A DNA stretch of 64,000 bases from Terribacillus aidingensis (GTDB taxonomy: Bacteria; Bacillota; Bacilli; Bacillales; Amphibacillaceae): the NCBI RefSeq assembly GCF_900215625.1, contig NZ_OBEK01000001.1, positions 744,001 through 808,000 of the forward strand, written 5' to 3'. A model generated the notes under the pieces. It saw nothing but the letters and a program-made list of their open reading frames with translations. It was not told the DNA's origin and searched no databases. Below, piece after piece: positions 17,161 to 25,310 of this stretch. Both the position numbers and the translations under genes were made by a program. Each line of letters starts with the position of its first letter. Position 1 is the first letter of the stretch.

Positions 17161-17511
17161 ATGGCTTGCCCTTCATTGACAATAAGTGTGCAGGATTTTG
17201 TCAAAAAAACAAAGAGAGGTTCGTCCATCAACGATAATTACTTTCTCGTTTTCAATCACAAGCCAATTGTGGCGAAGATATATATAGGAAATCATCATAT
17301 TGAAATACCTGACCTCCATGATATTGTCTTGGAGAAAGGGAAGGATGGTAAAAACAGTCTATTCTTTATGCCGCAATCATTTATTTATGAAAACCCAAAA
17401 GCGAAACGAACATTGGATGACATGCCGCGTATCATCCTTGAAGGAGAAGAATTGTCGATGTCGATGGAACAAAATGACGAAGCTTACACCATGACGATTA
17501 AAATCCGTTAG
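17161..17511 (+). CDS. Hypothetical protein, 116 residues
   Basis: Not recognised. The predicted product is soluble, with no signal peptide or membrane segment. Its pattern is mixed alpha/beta: an early LTISVQDFVKKTKRG segment, YFLVFNHKPIVAKIYIGNHHIEIPDLHDI in the centre, and a final EAYTMTIKIR strand. The ribosome site AGGGAGGAGTGG lies ahead of the ATG, so it is probably a real gene. It is followed 80 bp later by the MpsC-type gene on the same strand, but there is no sign that they work together. Confidence 0.7.
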   Translation: MACPSLTISVQDFVKKTKRGSSINDNYFLVFNHKPIVAKIYIGNHHIEIPDLHDIVLEKGKDGKNSLFFMPQSFIYENPKAKRTLDDMPRIILEGEELSMSMEQNDEAYTMTIKIR

Positions 17512-17591
17512 TGTAGGCTTTTTTTTATTCAAATTGTGAGGGGAATACAGTACAATATAAAAGAAACTAAAACGGAAAAAGGTACAAGATA

Positions 17592-18281
17592 ATGGAGATA
17601 AGAGATCAGCAGAGAGTTTTATCCGGTTTCACAGCAAGACTTTTGCGTAAACACTTCGGCAAGGGGCCTGAAAGTGTCTTCGTTTCAGTAGGGGACGGTA
17701 TTATATGTATTTATTTACGAGAACTGCAGACTCCTGTTGAGAAGGTGCTGATTGAGAACGACCAGTACAGCTTGCTCTATGAAACACGAGACAGCTTGAT
17801 GGCAAAATGCTTGCCTGAATTGAGAGAGCAAATTCAAGAAGAAACGGGTCAGCACTTGCCCTATTTTTATTACGATTGGAACATGGAGACCAATGGCGGT
17901 GTTATCGTAGCTGCTACAGAAGAATTCGGCAGTCTGCCAAAAGATCCGGATTTGCAGGAAGTCGATGAAATCGTTGCAAATGTTACAAAGAAAACAGAGA
18001 GATTGCCGGACAAGGTAAAATCTGTTAGACTTAATAATAGAACCTTAGTCATCTATCGTCAGGGAATACTTGTCAATATTGAGAAGGAAATAATCCGTGT
18101 CGGAGAAACGAAGGTATTGCGTCGGGCAAAGAGAAGTTTGGAGAGGCGGGCATTGCGAGAGGCGTTTGATAAAAACATTCAATTGCTGCAAGGTGCTGCG
18201 CAGGAAGTTTTTGTAGATTGGGCTTTCGAAGCGGATCGAAGTATGATCGTTGTTATTATCGATCCGAAGAAAATGAAATAA
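17592..18281 (+). CDS. MpsC/DUF2294 family protein, two tandem domains
   Basis: A 229-residue cytoplasmic protein made of two related halves. Residues about 1-115 contain GPESVFVSVGDGIICIYLREL...YETRDSL. Residues about 118-229 contain VKSVRLNNRTLVIYRQGI...ALREAFDKNIQLL and end with a VDWAFEADRSMIVVIIDP strand. The pattern fits DUF2294, named MpsC after the S. aureus MpsABC membrane-potential system. No MpsA/MpsB-like transporter lies nearby, so a role in cation or bicarbonate transport is unsupported here. The domain name is from pattern memory. Confidence 0.75.
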   Translation: MEIRDQQRVLSGFTARLLRKHFGKGPESVFVSVGDGIICIYLRELQTPVEKVLIENDQYSLLYETRDSLMAKCLPELREQIQEETGQHLPYFYYDWNMETNGGVIVAATEEFGSLPKDPDLQEVDEIVANVTKKTERLPDKVKSVRLNNRTLVIYRQGILVNIEKEIIRVGETKVLRRAKRSLERRALREAFDKNIQLLQGAAQEVFVDWAFEADRSMIVVIIDPKKMK

Positions 18282-18320
18282 ATTATATTGGCCAACATTA
18301 GCTGGGCATAGAACTAGCGA

Positions 18321-18367
18321 TAAGCCAAAGCGAGGACAGCATTCCTGTTCTTGCTTTGGCTTTTTTT
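18321..18367 (+). terminator. Rho-independent terminator
   Basis: AAGCCAAAGC / GCTTTGGCTT arms enclose an inner GAGGACAG..CTGTTCTT hairpin and are followed by a T run, after the MpsC-type gene. Confidence 0.88.
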
Positions 18368-18446
18368 AATGGTTTAACCAAATAAAGGAGACCTGAATAT
18401 TCATATTAGTAAGCTACAAACAGCGTCAGCTCCTGATAAGGGGAAG

Positions 18447-18866
18447 GTGTCTGAATTGCAGATAAGAAGTGAAAAGGATATCGTCACCAGCAGATCACAA
18501 GGCAGGAAGCTAGCAGCAGAACTCGGATTCAGTGCTGTCGAACAAGCTCGAATCACAGCTGCTATCTCCGAGCTGGCCCGTAATATTTACAAGTACGCCG
18601 GCAGCGGAACGATTTGCATACACAGTGAACAAGATATAAGAAGAATCGGCATCTTCATCACCGCTAAAGACGACGGCCCTGGCATTGAGAACTTACAGGA
18701 AGCACTGCAAGATGGCTACACAACAGGCGGCGGATTAGGAAGAGGACTACCTGGCGTCAAACGGCTTATGGATAACTTCGACATCACATCTTCTCCGCAA
18801 GAAGGAACATGTGTTAAAGTGGCGAAATATCGAATTGTAAAAACAACAAGCGTATTCCGAATATAG
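18447..18866 (+). CDS. RsbT-like serine kinase / anti-sigma regulatory factor
   Basis: A 139-residue GHKL ATPase-fold protein. The N box is visible as ARITAAISELARNIYKYAG, the G1 box as AKDDGPGIENL and the G2 box as GGGLGRGLPGVKRLMDNFD, all close to B. subtilis RsbT. RsbT phosphorylates RsbS/RsbR in the stressosome and activates the RsbU phosphatase. No rsbR, rsbS or rsbU lies beside this copy, so it is an orphan. The GTG at 18447 gives a start near that of RsbT but its ribosome site (AAGGGG) is only about 3 bp away. An in-frame ATT at 18399 sits 8 bp after AAAGGAG; see findings. Confidence 0.85.
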   Translation: MSELQIRSEKDIVTSRSQGRKLAAELGFSAVEQARITAAISELARNIYKYAGSGTICIHSEQDIRRIGIFITAKDDGPGIENLQEALQDGYTTGGGLGRGLPGVKRLMDNFDITSSPQEGTCVKVAKYRIVKTTSVFRI

Positions 18867-18974
18867 GGGTGCGTTTTTTTGTATGGGAAGATATAACTAC
18901 TTATAAAGGATAAGGTGCATTTTTTTTTATAATGATATAGATTGGAAAAGTAAGGGAAACCAAATGGAGTGGAG

Positions 18975-19433
18975 ATGAAAAGAGTGAAAATGCAAATAGA
19001 AGTCTTACCAAATTACCGAGTAGCTTACATACGTCGAGTAGGTGCTTATGGAGCGGCTAATTACCAAACGATGGAACAATTGAAGAAATGGGCTGCAGAA
19101 AAGGATCTGTTAACCGGAACATCTATTATACTCGGTATTTCACACGACGACCCTACAGCGACTCCGCCTGAACAATGCAGATATGATGCGGCTATTGTCG
19201 TTGCAGATAATCCAGAAAAGGACACTTCTGTTGACGCTGGAGTAACAAGAGGAGGAAAGTATGCTTGTTTTCTAGTGGAGCATACAACAGCTGCCATTCA
19301 ACAGGCATGGTCAACCATAGCTGAGGAGCTGTTACAGCATGGGCTTGAACCAGACAATCGTCCGATAGCGGAAAGATACAGAGAAGAATTAGTAAGCAGG
19401 CATTATTGCGAAATATGCATACCGATAAAATAG
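18975..19433 (+). CDS. GyrI-like effector-binding domain protein
   Basis: A 152-residue stand-alone domain of the GyrI/SbmC or AraC effector-binding fold. It starts IEVLPNYRVAYIRRVGAYG, continues with SIILGISHDDPTATPPEQCRYDAAIVV (the conserved DxPxxTPPEKxRYD-like core) and ends with a LVEHTT...ERYREE stretch. The fold binds hydrophobic or cationic small molecules, and stand-alone versions can sequester drugs or act as hydrolases. The ATG at 18975 follows GGAG by 5 bp. No DNA-binding domain is attached. The ligand is unknown. Confidence 0.85.
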   Translation: MKRVKMQIEVLPNYRVAYIRRVGAYGAANYQTMEQLKKWAAEKDLLTGTSIILGISHDDPTATPPEQCRYDAAIVVADNPEKDTSVDAGVTRGGKYACFLVEHTTAAIQQAWSTIAEELLQHGLEPDNRPIAERYREELVSRHYCEICIPIK

Positions 19434-19517
19434 GCATAAAAATAACGTATGAAAACGAAACCAAATCGTCTGCTCATTCGTCTTACTACATAACAACACA
19501 AAAGAGAGGCGAAACAA

Positions 19518-19679
19518 ATGGTTCAGATGGTCTTCTATATTCTAGGCGTTCTCGTCATGCTGTTTCTAGTAGTTGCGGCAGCCCGCCAGCTTACCGATTT
19601 GCGTCAGCTGATCACAGCCGAAAGCAAACAAAAAAAGCCTGAGACAGAAAGTACTGTCCCAAGCTCTTGGAATCAATAG
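19518..19679 (+). CDS. Small single-pass membrane protein, 53 residues
   Basis: A short ORF with an AGAGAGGCG ribosome site about 7 bp before its ATG. The product has one hydrophobic helix (VFYILGVLVMLFLVVAA) followed by a polar RQLTDLRQL stretch and a Lys/Glu-rich tail ending SSWNQ. No family is recognised. Its last codons overlap by 7 bp with the end of the convergent LysM-endopeptidase gene. Real coding is likely from the ribosome site and clean membrane topology, but it is unproven. Confidence 0.6.
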   Translation: MVQMVFYILGVLVMLFLVVAAARQLTDLRQLITAESKQKKPETESTVPSSWNQ

Positions 19680-20740
19680 AAACGCTTGTAGCTATCGAAG
19701 TGTTTAGCATAATATGAGTTGCTTGTACTTGTAATACGTACGCCGTCGTTATCCGCGTGGATGAACTGACCGCCGCCAAGGTAGATACCCATATGAGAAA
19801 TACCAGCTTTATAAGTTCCTTTAAAGAAGATTAAATCTCCTGGCTGCGGGGAACTTACATAATAAGAACGGTTGAAGTAACCCTCTGCCGATGTACGGGA
19901 CATGTCATAACCAGCGTTTTTAAATGCATAGTAGATGAAACCGCTGCAGTCAAATCCACCTGGTGTAGAACCGCCCCAAACGTACGGATCACCCAACTGG
20001 GATTTCGCAACGCTGATCAGCTTACTCACACTTTTAGAAGAAGAAGTCTGTGCAGATTCTACTTTTGTATTTGTTGCAGGCTTTGTAGAAGAAGAGGAAC
20101 CGCTGCTTGCTTTGCCATTGATCTTCAACGTTTGGCCAACATAGATAATGTCAGATGATAGGTTGTTCCATGATTTCAGATTTGAAACAGAAACACCGTT
20201 ATTTTTAGCAATTTTCCATAGAGAGTCACCAGACTTCACTTTATAAGAAGAAGAGCTGGAACTAGAGCTGCTGCTGTTGGATGAGCTGCTAGATGTTGAG
20301 GAAGAGCTGTTCGACGATGAAGAAGAACCTCCTGCAGAAACCTTCAGCTTATCACCAGGATAAATTAAGTATCCGGAGATATTATTCCATTTCTTTAAGT
20401 TGTTCAAAGAAATATTATGTTTATGTGCAATACCACTTAACGTATCACCAGATTTAACAGTATATGTAGATGCACTGCTAGAAGATGATGAATTTGTCTT
20501 TGTAGTAGATTTGCTTGTTGATTTAGATGATCCAGAAGTCTGCAACACTTGATTTGGGAAAATCAAGCTGCTATTCAAGTTGTTAATTTTCTTCAATTCG
20601 GAAACGGACGTGTTGTATTTGCTAGCAATCTTCCAAAGCGAGTCACCACTCTGTACTTTATATGATGCAGCGTCAACTGTTGTGGCATAAGAGCTAGCGA
20701 TAACCGCAGAGGCAGCAAGTGTAACAATCGTCTTTTTCAT
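19673..20740 (-). CDS. LysM-repeat NlpC/P60 D,L-endopeptidase (LytE/CwlS-like)
   Basis: A 355-residue secreted peptidoglycan hydrolase. A signal peptide (MKKTIVTLAASAV...VDAA) is followed by three LysM wall-binding domains (YKVQSGDSLWKIA, YTVKSGDTLSGIA, YKVKSGDSLWKIA) joined by Ser-rich linkers. A C-terminal NlpC/P60 domain carries the catalytic Cys in GGFDCSGFIYY, a His in GISHMGIYLG and a final FIHAD motif. This family cuts the D-Glu-DAP bond in wall stem peptides during growth and separation. The start at 20740 gives the normal signal peptide, though GGAG lies about 12 bp ahead of it; a start at 20767 has a poorer site. A WalR box upstream fits the LytE group. Confidence 0.93.
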   Translation of the reverse strand: MKKTIVTLAASAVIASSYATTVDAASYKVQSGDSLWKIASKYNTSVSELKKINNLNSSLIFPNQVLQTSGSSKSTSKSTTKTNSSSSSSASTYTVKSGDTLSGIAHKHNISLNNLKKWNNISGYLIYPGDKLKVSAGGSSSSSNSSSSTSSSSSNSSSSSSSSSSYKVKSGDSLWKIAKNNGVSVSNLKSWNNLSSDIIYVGQTLKINGKASSGSSSSTKPATNTKVESAQTSSSKSVSKLISVAKSQLGDPYVWGGSTPGGFDCSGFIYYAFKNAGYDMSRTSAEGYFNRSYYVSSPQPGDLIFFKGTYKAGISHMGIYLGGGQFIHADNDGVRITSTSNSYYAKHFDSYKRFY

Positions 20741-20830
20741 TCTAGTAATGTGCTCCTTTATTTTCATATTCCAAGAAATTAATCATACTATAGCATAATT
20801 TGTCACCTAATTTACCAGAATTTACGTCAT

Positions 20831-20847
20831 TGTAATGCAATTGTAAC
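20831..20847. promoter_or_regulatory. WalR (YycF) box upstream of the LysM endopeptidase
   Basis: TGTAAT-GCAAT-TGTAAC matches the WalR consensus TGTWAH-N5-TGTWAH at every defined position. It lies about 90 bp before the start of the minus-strand hydrolase gene. WalRK controls lytE-type autolysins in Bacillus and Staphylococcus. The repeat is read on the plus strand, opposite to the gene. Confidence 0.7.
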
Positions 20848-21068
20848 ATTAAGAGCATATAATGTAGGGAAATGTCGAACAGAGTATATTGAGTGAATTA
20901 TATTAATATGTTACTATTTTTACAGATTCAGTAAACGGATGAGGACTTTCGTATGAGTTGTTGTGCAATATCCTAATTAATGTTTCAACTTTTATATTCT
21001 GGGAAGTATAATTCTTACGAAACACTCTACACGTAATTACATACAATACATAAAGAGGTGCAGAACGT

Positions 21069-21953
21069 ATGAAAATTAAAAAGGCCATTATCCCCGCTGC
21101 AGGTTTAGGTACACGTTTCCTGCCAGCTACAAAAGCACAGCCAAAAGAAATGCTTCCTATTGTTGATAAACCAACAATTCAGTACATTGTCGAAGAAGCG
21201 GTTAAATCCGGAATCGAAGACATCATCATTGTCAGCGGTCGCGGTAAGCGTGCTATTGAAGACCATTTCGACAAATCTTATGAGCTGGAAGATCAGTTGA
21301 TTAAGAAGGATAAAATGAAGATGCTTGAAGAAATTCAGGACATCTCAAACTTAGCTGATATCCACTACATTCGTCAGAAAGAAGCAAAAGGACTTGGACA
21401 CGCTATCTCTGTTGCAAAGAAATTCATCGGAGACGAGCCATTTGCAGTATTGCTTGGTGATGACATTGTAAAAACAGAAGGCACGCCAGCATTAAAACAA
21501 CTGACAGATGCTTTTGAGAAGTATCGCGGTTCTGTTGTAGGTGTACAGCAAGTACCGGAATCTGAAGTATCGAAATATGGTGTGGTTGCTCCTCAAGGAT
21601 CTACAAGTGAACCTAACCTATTACAGGTTAGTGACTTAGTAGAGAAGCCGAAGAAAGAAGAAGCACCTTCTAACTACGCCATTATGGGTCGTTATGTATT
21701 AACACCTGAAATCTTTGACATTCTCGAAACCCTTCCTCCTGGTGCAGGCGGAGAGATTCAATTAACAGATGCGATTAAAGAATTGAATAAGAAGCAAGCT
21801 GTTTACGCTTGTGAGTTTTCTGGTGATCGTTATGATGTTGGTGATAAGTTCGGATTCATTAAAGCAACAATTGAATTCGCATTAGATCGCCCCGATTTGA
21901 AGGATCAACTGCAAGAGTACTTAAATCAAGCTGTAACGACAGAGAGTAAATAA
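21069..21953 (+). CDS. galU: UTP--glucose-1-phosphate uridylyltransferase
   Basis: A 294-residue nucleotidyltransferase (GalU/GtaB) making UDP-glucose from UTP and glucose 1-phosphate. The nucleotide-binding motif [20 protein letters not shown] is at residues 9-28, followed by the [22 protein letters not shown] helix-strand. The LLGDDIV metal site and VEKP sugar-binding motif come next, and [12 protein letters not shown] lies near residue 235. It has an AAAGAGGTGCAG ribosome site and ends at its own terminator, so it is monocistronic although it adjoins the polysaccharide operon. UDP-glucose feeds galE and ugd in this window. Confidence 0.96.
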   Translation: MKIKKAIIPAAGLGTRFLPATKAQPKEMLPIVDKPTIQYIVEEAVKSGIEDIIIVSGRGKRAIEDHFDKSYELEDQLIKKDKMKMLEEIQDISNLADIHYIRQKEAKGLGHAISVAKKFIGDEPFAVLLGDDIVKTEGTPALKQLTDAFEKYRGSVVGVQQVPESEVSKYGVVAPQGSTSEPNLLQVSDLVEKPKKEEAPSNYAIMGRYVLTPEIFDILETLPPGAGGEIQLTDAIKELNKKQAVYACEFSGDRYDVGDKFGFIKATIEFALDRPDLKDQLQEYLNQAVTTESK

Positions 21954-21961
21954 TAATACCC

Positions 21962-21998
21962 AAAAAACGAGCCTACTATAGTTAGGCTCGTTTTTTAT
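21962..21998 (+). terminator. Rho-independent terminator after galU
   Basis: AAAAAACGAGCCTA / TAGGCTCGTTTTTT-type perfect hairpin with a short CTATAGT loop and T run. Confidence 0.92.
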
Positions 21999-22157
21999 TA
22001 TATTTTGGTAAATCTATGTTCTGACTGGGAATTGTGTGGTATACTCTACTTTGTTTTTACAAGCTAACTGAGAAATTTGGACTATATAATTTTTTCTTGT
22101 TTTCAGAGAAATGCAGGCTCTGATATGTTTTGTAATAATATTCGACAAAATCAGACA

Positions 22158-22185
22158 TTGCATGGCCTTTGAAACCCGATATAAT
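22158..22185 (+). promoter_or_regulatory. Candidate sigma-A promoter of the polysaccharide operon
   Basis: TTGCAT and TATAAT are separated by 16 bp, about 85 bp before the first gene of the operon. The roughly 270 bp between the galU terminator and that gene contain no other gene and no riboswitch that I recognise. Confidence 0.5.
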
Positions 22186-22270
22186 AATATAAGTACTCAT
22201 ATTTTAAAGTTAGTATAGTATTTTGTCTTTGGACTTATCACTATTATGCATACTCATCGGAGGGACATGA

Positions 22271-23038
22271 ATGGAAGAGACAATCTCTTTAAAGGAAATT
22301 TTTGCAGTGTTAAGAAAACGAATGATAATGATCTTATCACTGATTATAGCTTTTGCAGCTATTGCACTGTTAGTCAGTTATTTTTTGATTACCCCGACCT
22401 ATAAGGCTAGTGCCTCCGTAGTTGTCAACCAGGAAGAAAACGTGGATGTCTCAAGCTTAAATAATGCGATTCAATCCAATATTAGTTTGATAAATACATA
22501 TAAGATTGTAATGACAAGCCCAGTTATTCTAGATAAAGTGGCGAAAGAAATGAATCTTTCTCTTTCTGCTGACGAACTAGCAGAGAAACTGGAAGTTGCT
22601 TCGGAAGCAGATACACAAATTATTACGGTTACTGCAACAGATACTAGTCAGGAAGCAGCAGCTGAGCTTGCTAATACAACAGTTGAAGTTTTCCAAAAAG
22701 AGATTCCAGAGTTAATGAACCTGGAGAACGTTAAAACGTTATCACTTGCTGAAACTGTAGAGAACCCGTCACCTGCTAGTCCGAATATTCTTTTAAATAC
22801 TTTAATTGCTCTTGTTTTAGGTGCGATGGTTGGTATTGGGTTAGCTTTCCTATTGGAATACTTAGACAATACTGTCAAAACCGAAGCCGATATAGAGAAA
22901 CGTATAGGCGTCCCAGTCATTGGGGTTATCAGCCATATGACTGAGGAAGATATGCGAACAAACAATCACTACAATCCAAATGTAGAACGCAGACAAGTTA
23001 GGAGAGATTACAATGGCCAAAAGAAAAAAACAGTTTAA
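22271..23038 (+). CDS. Wzz-type chain-length/tyrosine kinase modulator (CapA/YwqC-like)
   Basis: A 255-residue membrane protein with the Wzz topology. A short cytoplasmic start (SLKEIFAVLRKR) leads into a first membrane helix at about residues 17-37. An external coiled domain of about 130 residues follows, then PSPASPN and a second helix at about residues 170-192 (LLNTLIALVLGAMVGIGLAFLLEYLDNTV). In Gram-positive bacteria this protein activates the separate tyrosine kinase encoded next and sets polymer length. Its 3' end overlaps the kinase start by 26 bp, which implies translational coupling. Confidence 0.93.
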   Translation: MEETISLKEIFAVLRKRMIMILSLIIAFAAIALLVSYFLITPTYKASASVVVNQEENVDVSSLNNAIQSNISLINTYKIVMTSPVILDKVAKEMNLSLSADELAEKLEVASEADTQIITVTATDTSQEAAAELANTTVEVFQKEIPELMNLENVKTLSLAETVENPSPASPNILLNTLIALVLGAMVGIGLAFLLEYLDNTVKTEADIEKRIGVPVIGVISHMTEEDMRTNNHYNPNVERRQVRRDYNGQKKKTV

Positions 23039-23705
23039 AACAAATGTCCGGTCTCTCATAACGAAGTTCAATCCAAAATCACCAATCTCTGAGCAGTATC
23101 GTACAATCAGAACAAATGTTGAATTTGCATCAGTTGATCAAAAGTTGAGTACCTTGCTTGTAACTTCATCTGGACCGTCTGAAGGGAAGTCTTCTACCAC
23201 TGCAAATCTATCTGTTGTTTTTGCACAGCAAGGAAAAAGAGTTCTTTTAATAGATGGAGACTTGAGAAAGCCAACAGTGCACTATACATTCAAGCTTGAT
23301 AATAGAATTGGTCTTAGTACTGTATTAGTTGGTGAGAAAGCAATAGAAGAAACAGTAAAAGAGACGGATGTTCCTAATTTAGACATATTAACTTGCGGTC
23401 CTATTCCACCTAACCCATCTGAACTTTTAGGGTCTAAAGCGATGAAGCAAATGCTTCAATTAGCACAGGAAACGTATGATGTAATTGTTTTTGATACACC
23501 GCCTGTATTAGCCGTTACAGATGCCCAAATTTTAGCAAATATATGTGATGGTTCTATTATAGTCGCCAGAAGTGAGCAGACAGAATATGAAGCTATTCAG
23601 AAGGCGAAGGAGCTTTTGGAACCAGCTCATGCAAAGCTGCTTGGTATAGTTTTGAATGATGTTGCGCAGAAAAAATCAAACTCCTATTACTATTATGGAA
23701 GTTAA
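23013..23705 (+). CDS. Bacterial tyrosine kinase (CpsD/CapB/YwqD-like)
   Basis: A 230-residue BY-kinase. The Walker A motif SSGPSEGKSSTTANL is near residue 50, Walker A' LLIDGDLRKP near residue 80 and Walker B VIVFDTPPV near residue 160. A C-terminal tyrosine cluster, NSYYYYGS, is the usual autophosphorylation site. It works with the Wzz-type modulator upstream and is reset by the phosphatase downstream; cycles of phosphorylation control polymer export and length. In B. subtilis the related YwqD also phosphorylates UDP-glucose dehydrogenases, and a ugd gene is present at 44.7 kb. Confidence 0.95.
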   Translation: MAKRKKQFKTNVRSLITKFNPKSPISEQYRTIRTNVEFASVDQKLSTLLVTSSGPSEGKSSTTANLSVVFAQQGKRVLLIDGDLRKPTVHYTFKLDNRIGLSTVLVGEKAIEETVKETDVPNLDILTCGPIPPNPSELLGSKAMKQMLQLAQETYDVIVFDTPPVLAVTDAQILANICDGSIIVARSEQTEYEAIQKAKELLEPAHAKLLGIVLNDVAQKKSNSYYYYGS

Positions 23706-23718
23706 CATTTTAAGAAAC

Positions 23719-23746
23719 ATATCCTCGTCACTCGAGGATATATTTT
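23719..23746 (+). terminator. Hairpin between kinase and phosphatase genes
   Basis: ATATCCTCG / CGAGGATAT with loop TCACT, then ATTTTC. The short T run suggests at most partial termination, which would lower expression of the downstream genes relative to the two upstream ones. Confidence 0.5.
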
Positions 23747-23814
23747 CGCAGTCTTCATAGGAAAAAGGTCACTGACATTTTCCTTCTTAATGGAAGAAGA
23801 AAGGTGAGGATAAT

Positions 23815-24582
23815 ATGATTGATATTCATTGTCATATACTACCAGGAATGGATGATGGGGCTCGAACTTTAGAAGATAGCATTGAAATGGCAAAAGGAGC
23901 AGTGGCACAAGGGATTCATACGATTGTTGCTACTCCTCATCATCGGAATAATCAATTTGATAATTATTACCAAGATATTATAGCTCAAGTAAATGATTTA
24001 AATCAAAAGTTACAGGAAGCAAACGTAGCAGTAGAAATATTACCCGGGCAGGAGACTAGAATATATGGAGAACTTTCAGAAGGATTGTTGTTAGGAGAAA
24101 TTCTACCTGTAAATATTGATACTCATTATATCTTAGTAGAATTCCCTACCACAACAGTCCCTAAATTCTCAAAAAAACTTCTCTATGATCTTCAAGTAGA
24201 CGGTTATATCCCAGTGATTGTTCATCCAGAGCGAAATAGTGAATTGTTGTCTAATCCACATATGCTATATGAATTAGTTAAAGGTGGAGTGTTAACTCAG
24301 GTTACGGCTGCTAGTCTAGTGGGGAAGTTTGGAAAGAAAATCAAGAGCTTTAGCCATGAAATTATACAATCTAATCTTACACACTTTATTGCTTCAGATG
24401 CCCATAATATACATAATAGAGGATTTATGTTAGGCGAGGCAATGCAAGAGATAGAAAATATTTACGGGAAAGAAATTGTATACAATTATCAAGAAAATGC
24501 TGAATTAATGATTGCAGGAAAGTCAATTGTAGGAGACATGCCAAATAAGATAGAAAGAAAAAAATTTTTAGGTATTTTCTGA
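23815..24582 (+). CDS. PHP-type tyrosine-protein phosphatase (CpsB/YwqE-like)
   Basis: A 255-residue metal-dependent phosphatase of the PHP fold. Metal-binding motifs are visible: DIHCHILPGMDDGA at the N-terminus, ATPHH near residue 40, PGQETRIYGE near residue 80, a VHPERN motif near residue 138 and FIASDAHN near residue 193. It removes phosphate from the tyrosine cluster of the upstream BY-kinase. The start follows AAGGTGAGGATAAT. Position within the operon and length fit the CpsB family. Confidence 0.94.
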   Translation: MIDIHCHILPGMDDGARTLEDSIEMAKGAVAQGIHTIVATPHHRNNQFDNYYQDIIAQVNDLNQKLQEANVAVEILPGQETRIYGELSEGLLLGEILPVNIDTHYILVEFPTTTVPKFSKKLLYDLQVDGYIPVIVHPERNSELLSNPHMLYELVKGGVLTQVTAASLVGKFGKKIKSFSHEIIQSNLTHFIASDAHNIHNRGFMLGEAMQEIENIYGKEIVYNYQENAELMIAGKSIVGDMPNKIERKKFLGIF

Positions 24583-24601
24583 TTGGAGGGACAACAATTC
24601 A

Positions 24602-25276
24602 ATGGCGGAGTCAAAGCAACAGCAACTTTACAAAATGAATGAAACCAATAGAGTGATAACCAGTGAAAAGAAAGCCTATCTCTACCTTAAAAGACTAATA
24701 GATATTGTATTTTCCCTCATAGGTCTTATTTTACTTCTCCCAGTCTTTCTAGTCCTTGCAATTATAATAAAGTTAGAAGACAAGAAAGGGACTGTTTTTT
24801 TTAGCCAAGAAAGAGTTGGGAAAGACGGTAAAATATTCCGTATGTATAAATTTCGTTCAATGGTCTCAAACGCAGAAGAGTTATTGGATAATCTATTGAA
24901 AAATAATGAAGCAAGTGGACCGATGTTCAAAATGAAAGAAGATCCCAGAATTACCAATATTGGTAAAATTATACGTAAGACGAGCTTAGATGAATTACCG
25001 CAATTATTTAATGTTCTAAAGGGTGACATGTCACTTGTGGGTCCACGACCTGCTCTTCCGCGTGAAGTAGAACAATATTCTTTTTACCATAATAACAGAT
25101 TGATTGTACTACCTGGCCTCACTTGTATCTGGCAAGTTTCAGGAAGGAGCAATATTGGCTTTGAAGAGCAAGTAGAATTAGATATAGAATACATAAAGAA
25201 ACAGAGTATCCTCTTCGACTTAAAATTGATAGTAAGGACTGTCTTTGTCTTATTTGGGTCAAAGGATGCTTACTAG
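24602..25276 (+). CDS. Priming sugar-phosphate transferase (polyisoprenyl-phosphate hexose-1-P transferase)
   Basis: A 224-residue enzyme that begins repeat-unit assembly by moving a sugar-1-phosphate onto undecaprenyl phosphate. It has one N-terminal membrane helix (IVFSLIGLILLLPVFLVLAIII) and then the bacterial sugar transferase domain: FFSQERVGKDGKIFRMYKFRSM, TSLDELPQLFNVLKGDMSLVGPRP and GLTCIWQVSGRSNI. It is the short form without the extra N-terminal helices of WbaP. The sugar transferred is unknown; glucose-, galactose- and GalNAc-type enzymes look alike. It overlaps the frame of the next gene's upstream region but not its preferred start. Confidence 0.93.
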   Translation: MAESKQQQLYKMNETNRVITSEKKAYLYLKRLIDIVFSLIGLILLLPVFLVLAIIIKLEDKKGTVFFSQERVGKDGKIFRMYKFRSMVSNAEELLDNLLKNNEASGPMFKMKEDPRITNIGKIIRKTSLDELPQLFNVLKGDMSLVGPRPALPREVEQYSFYHNNRLIVLPGLTCIWQVSGRSNIGFEEQVELDIEYIKKQSILFDLKLIVRTVFVLFGSKDAY

Positions 25277-25310
25277 GCCCATTCTAGAAATTAGAAGGAA
25301 GCGATATAAA

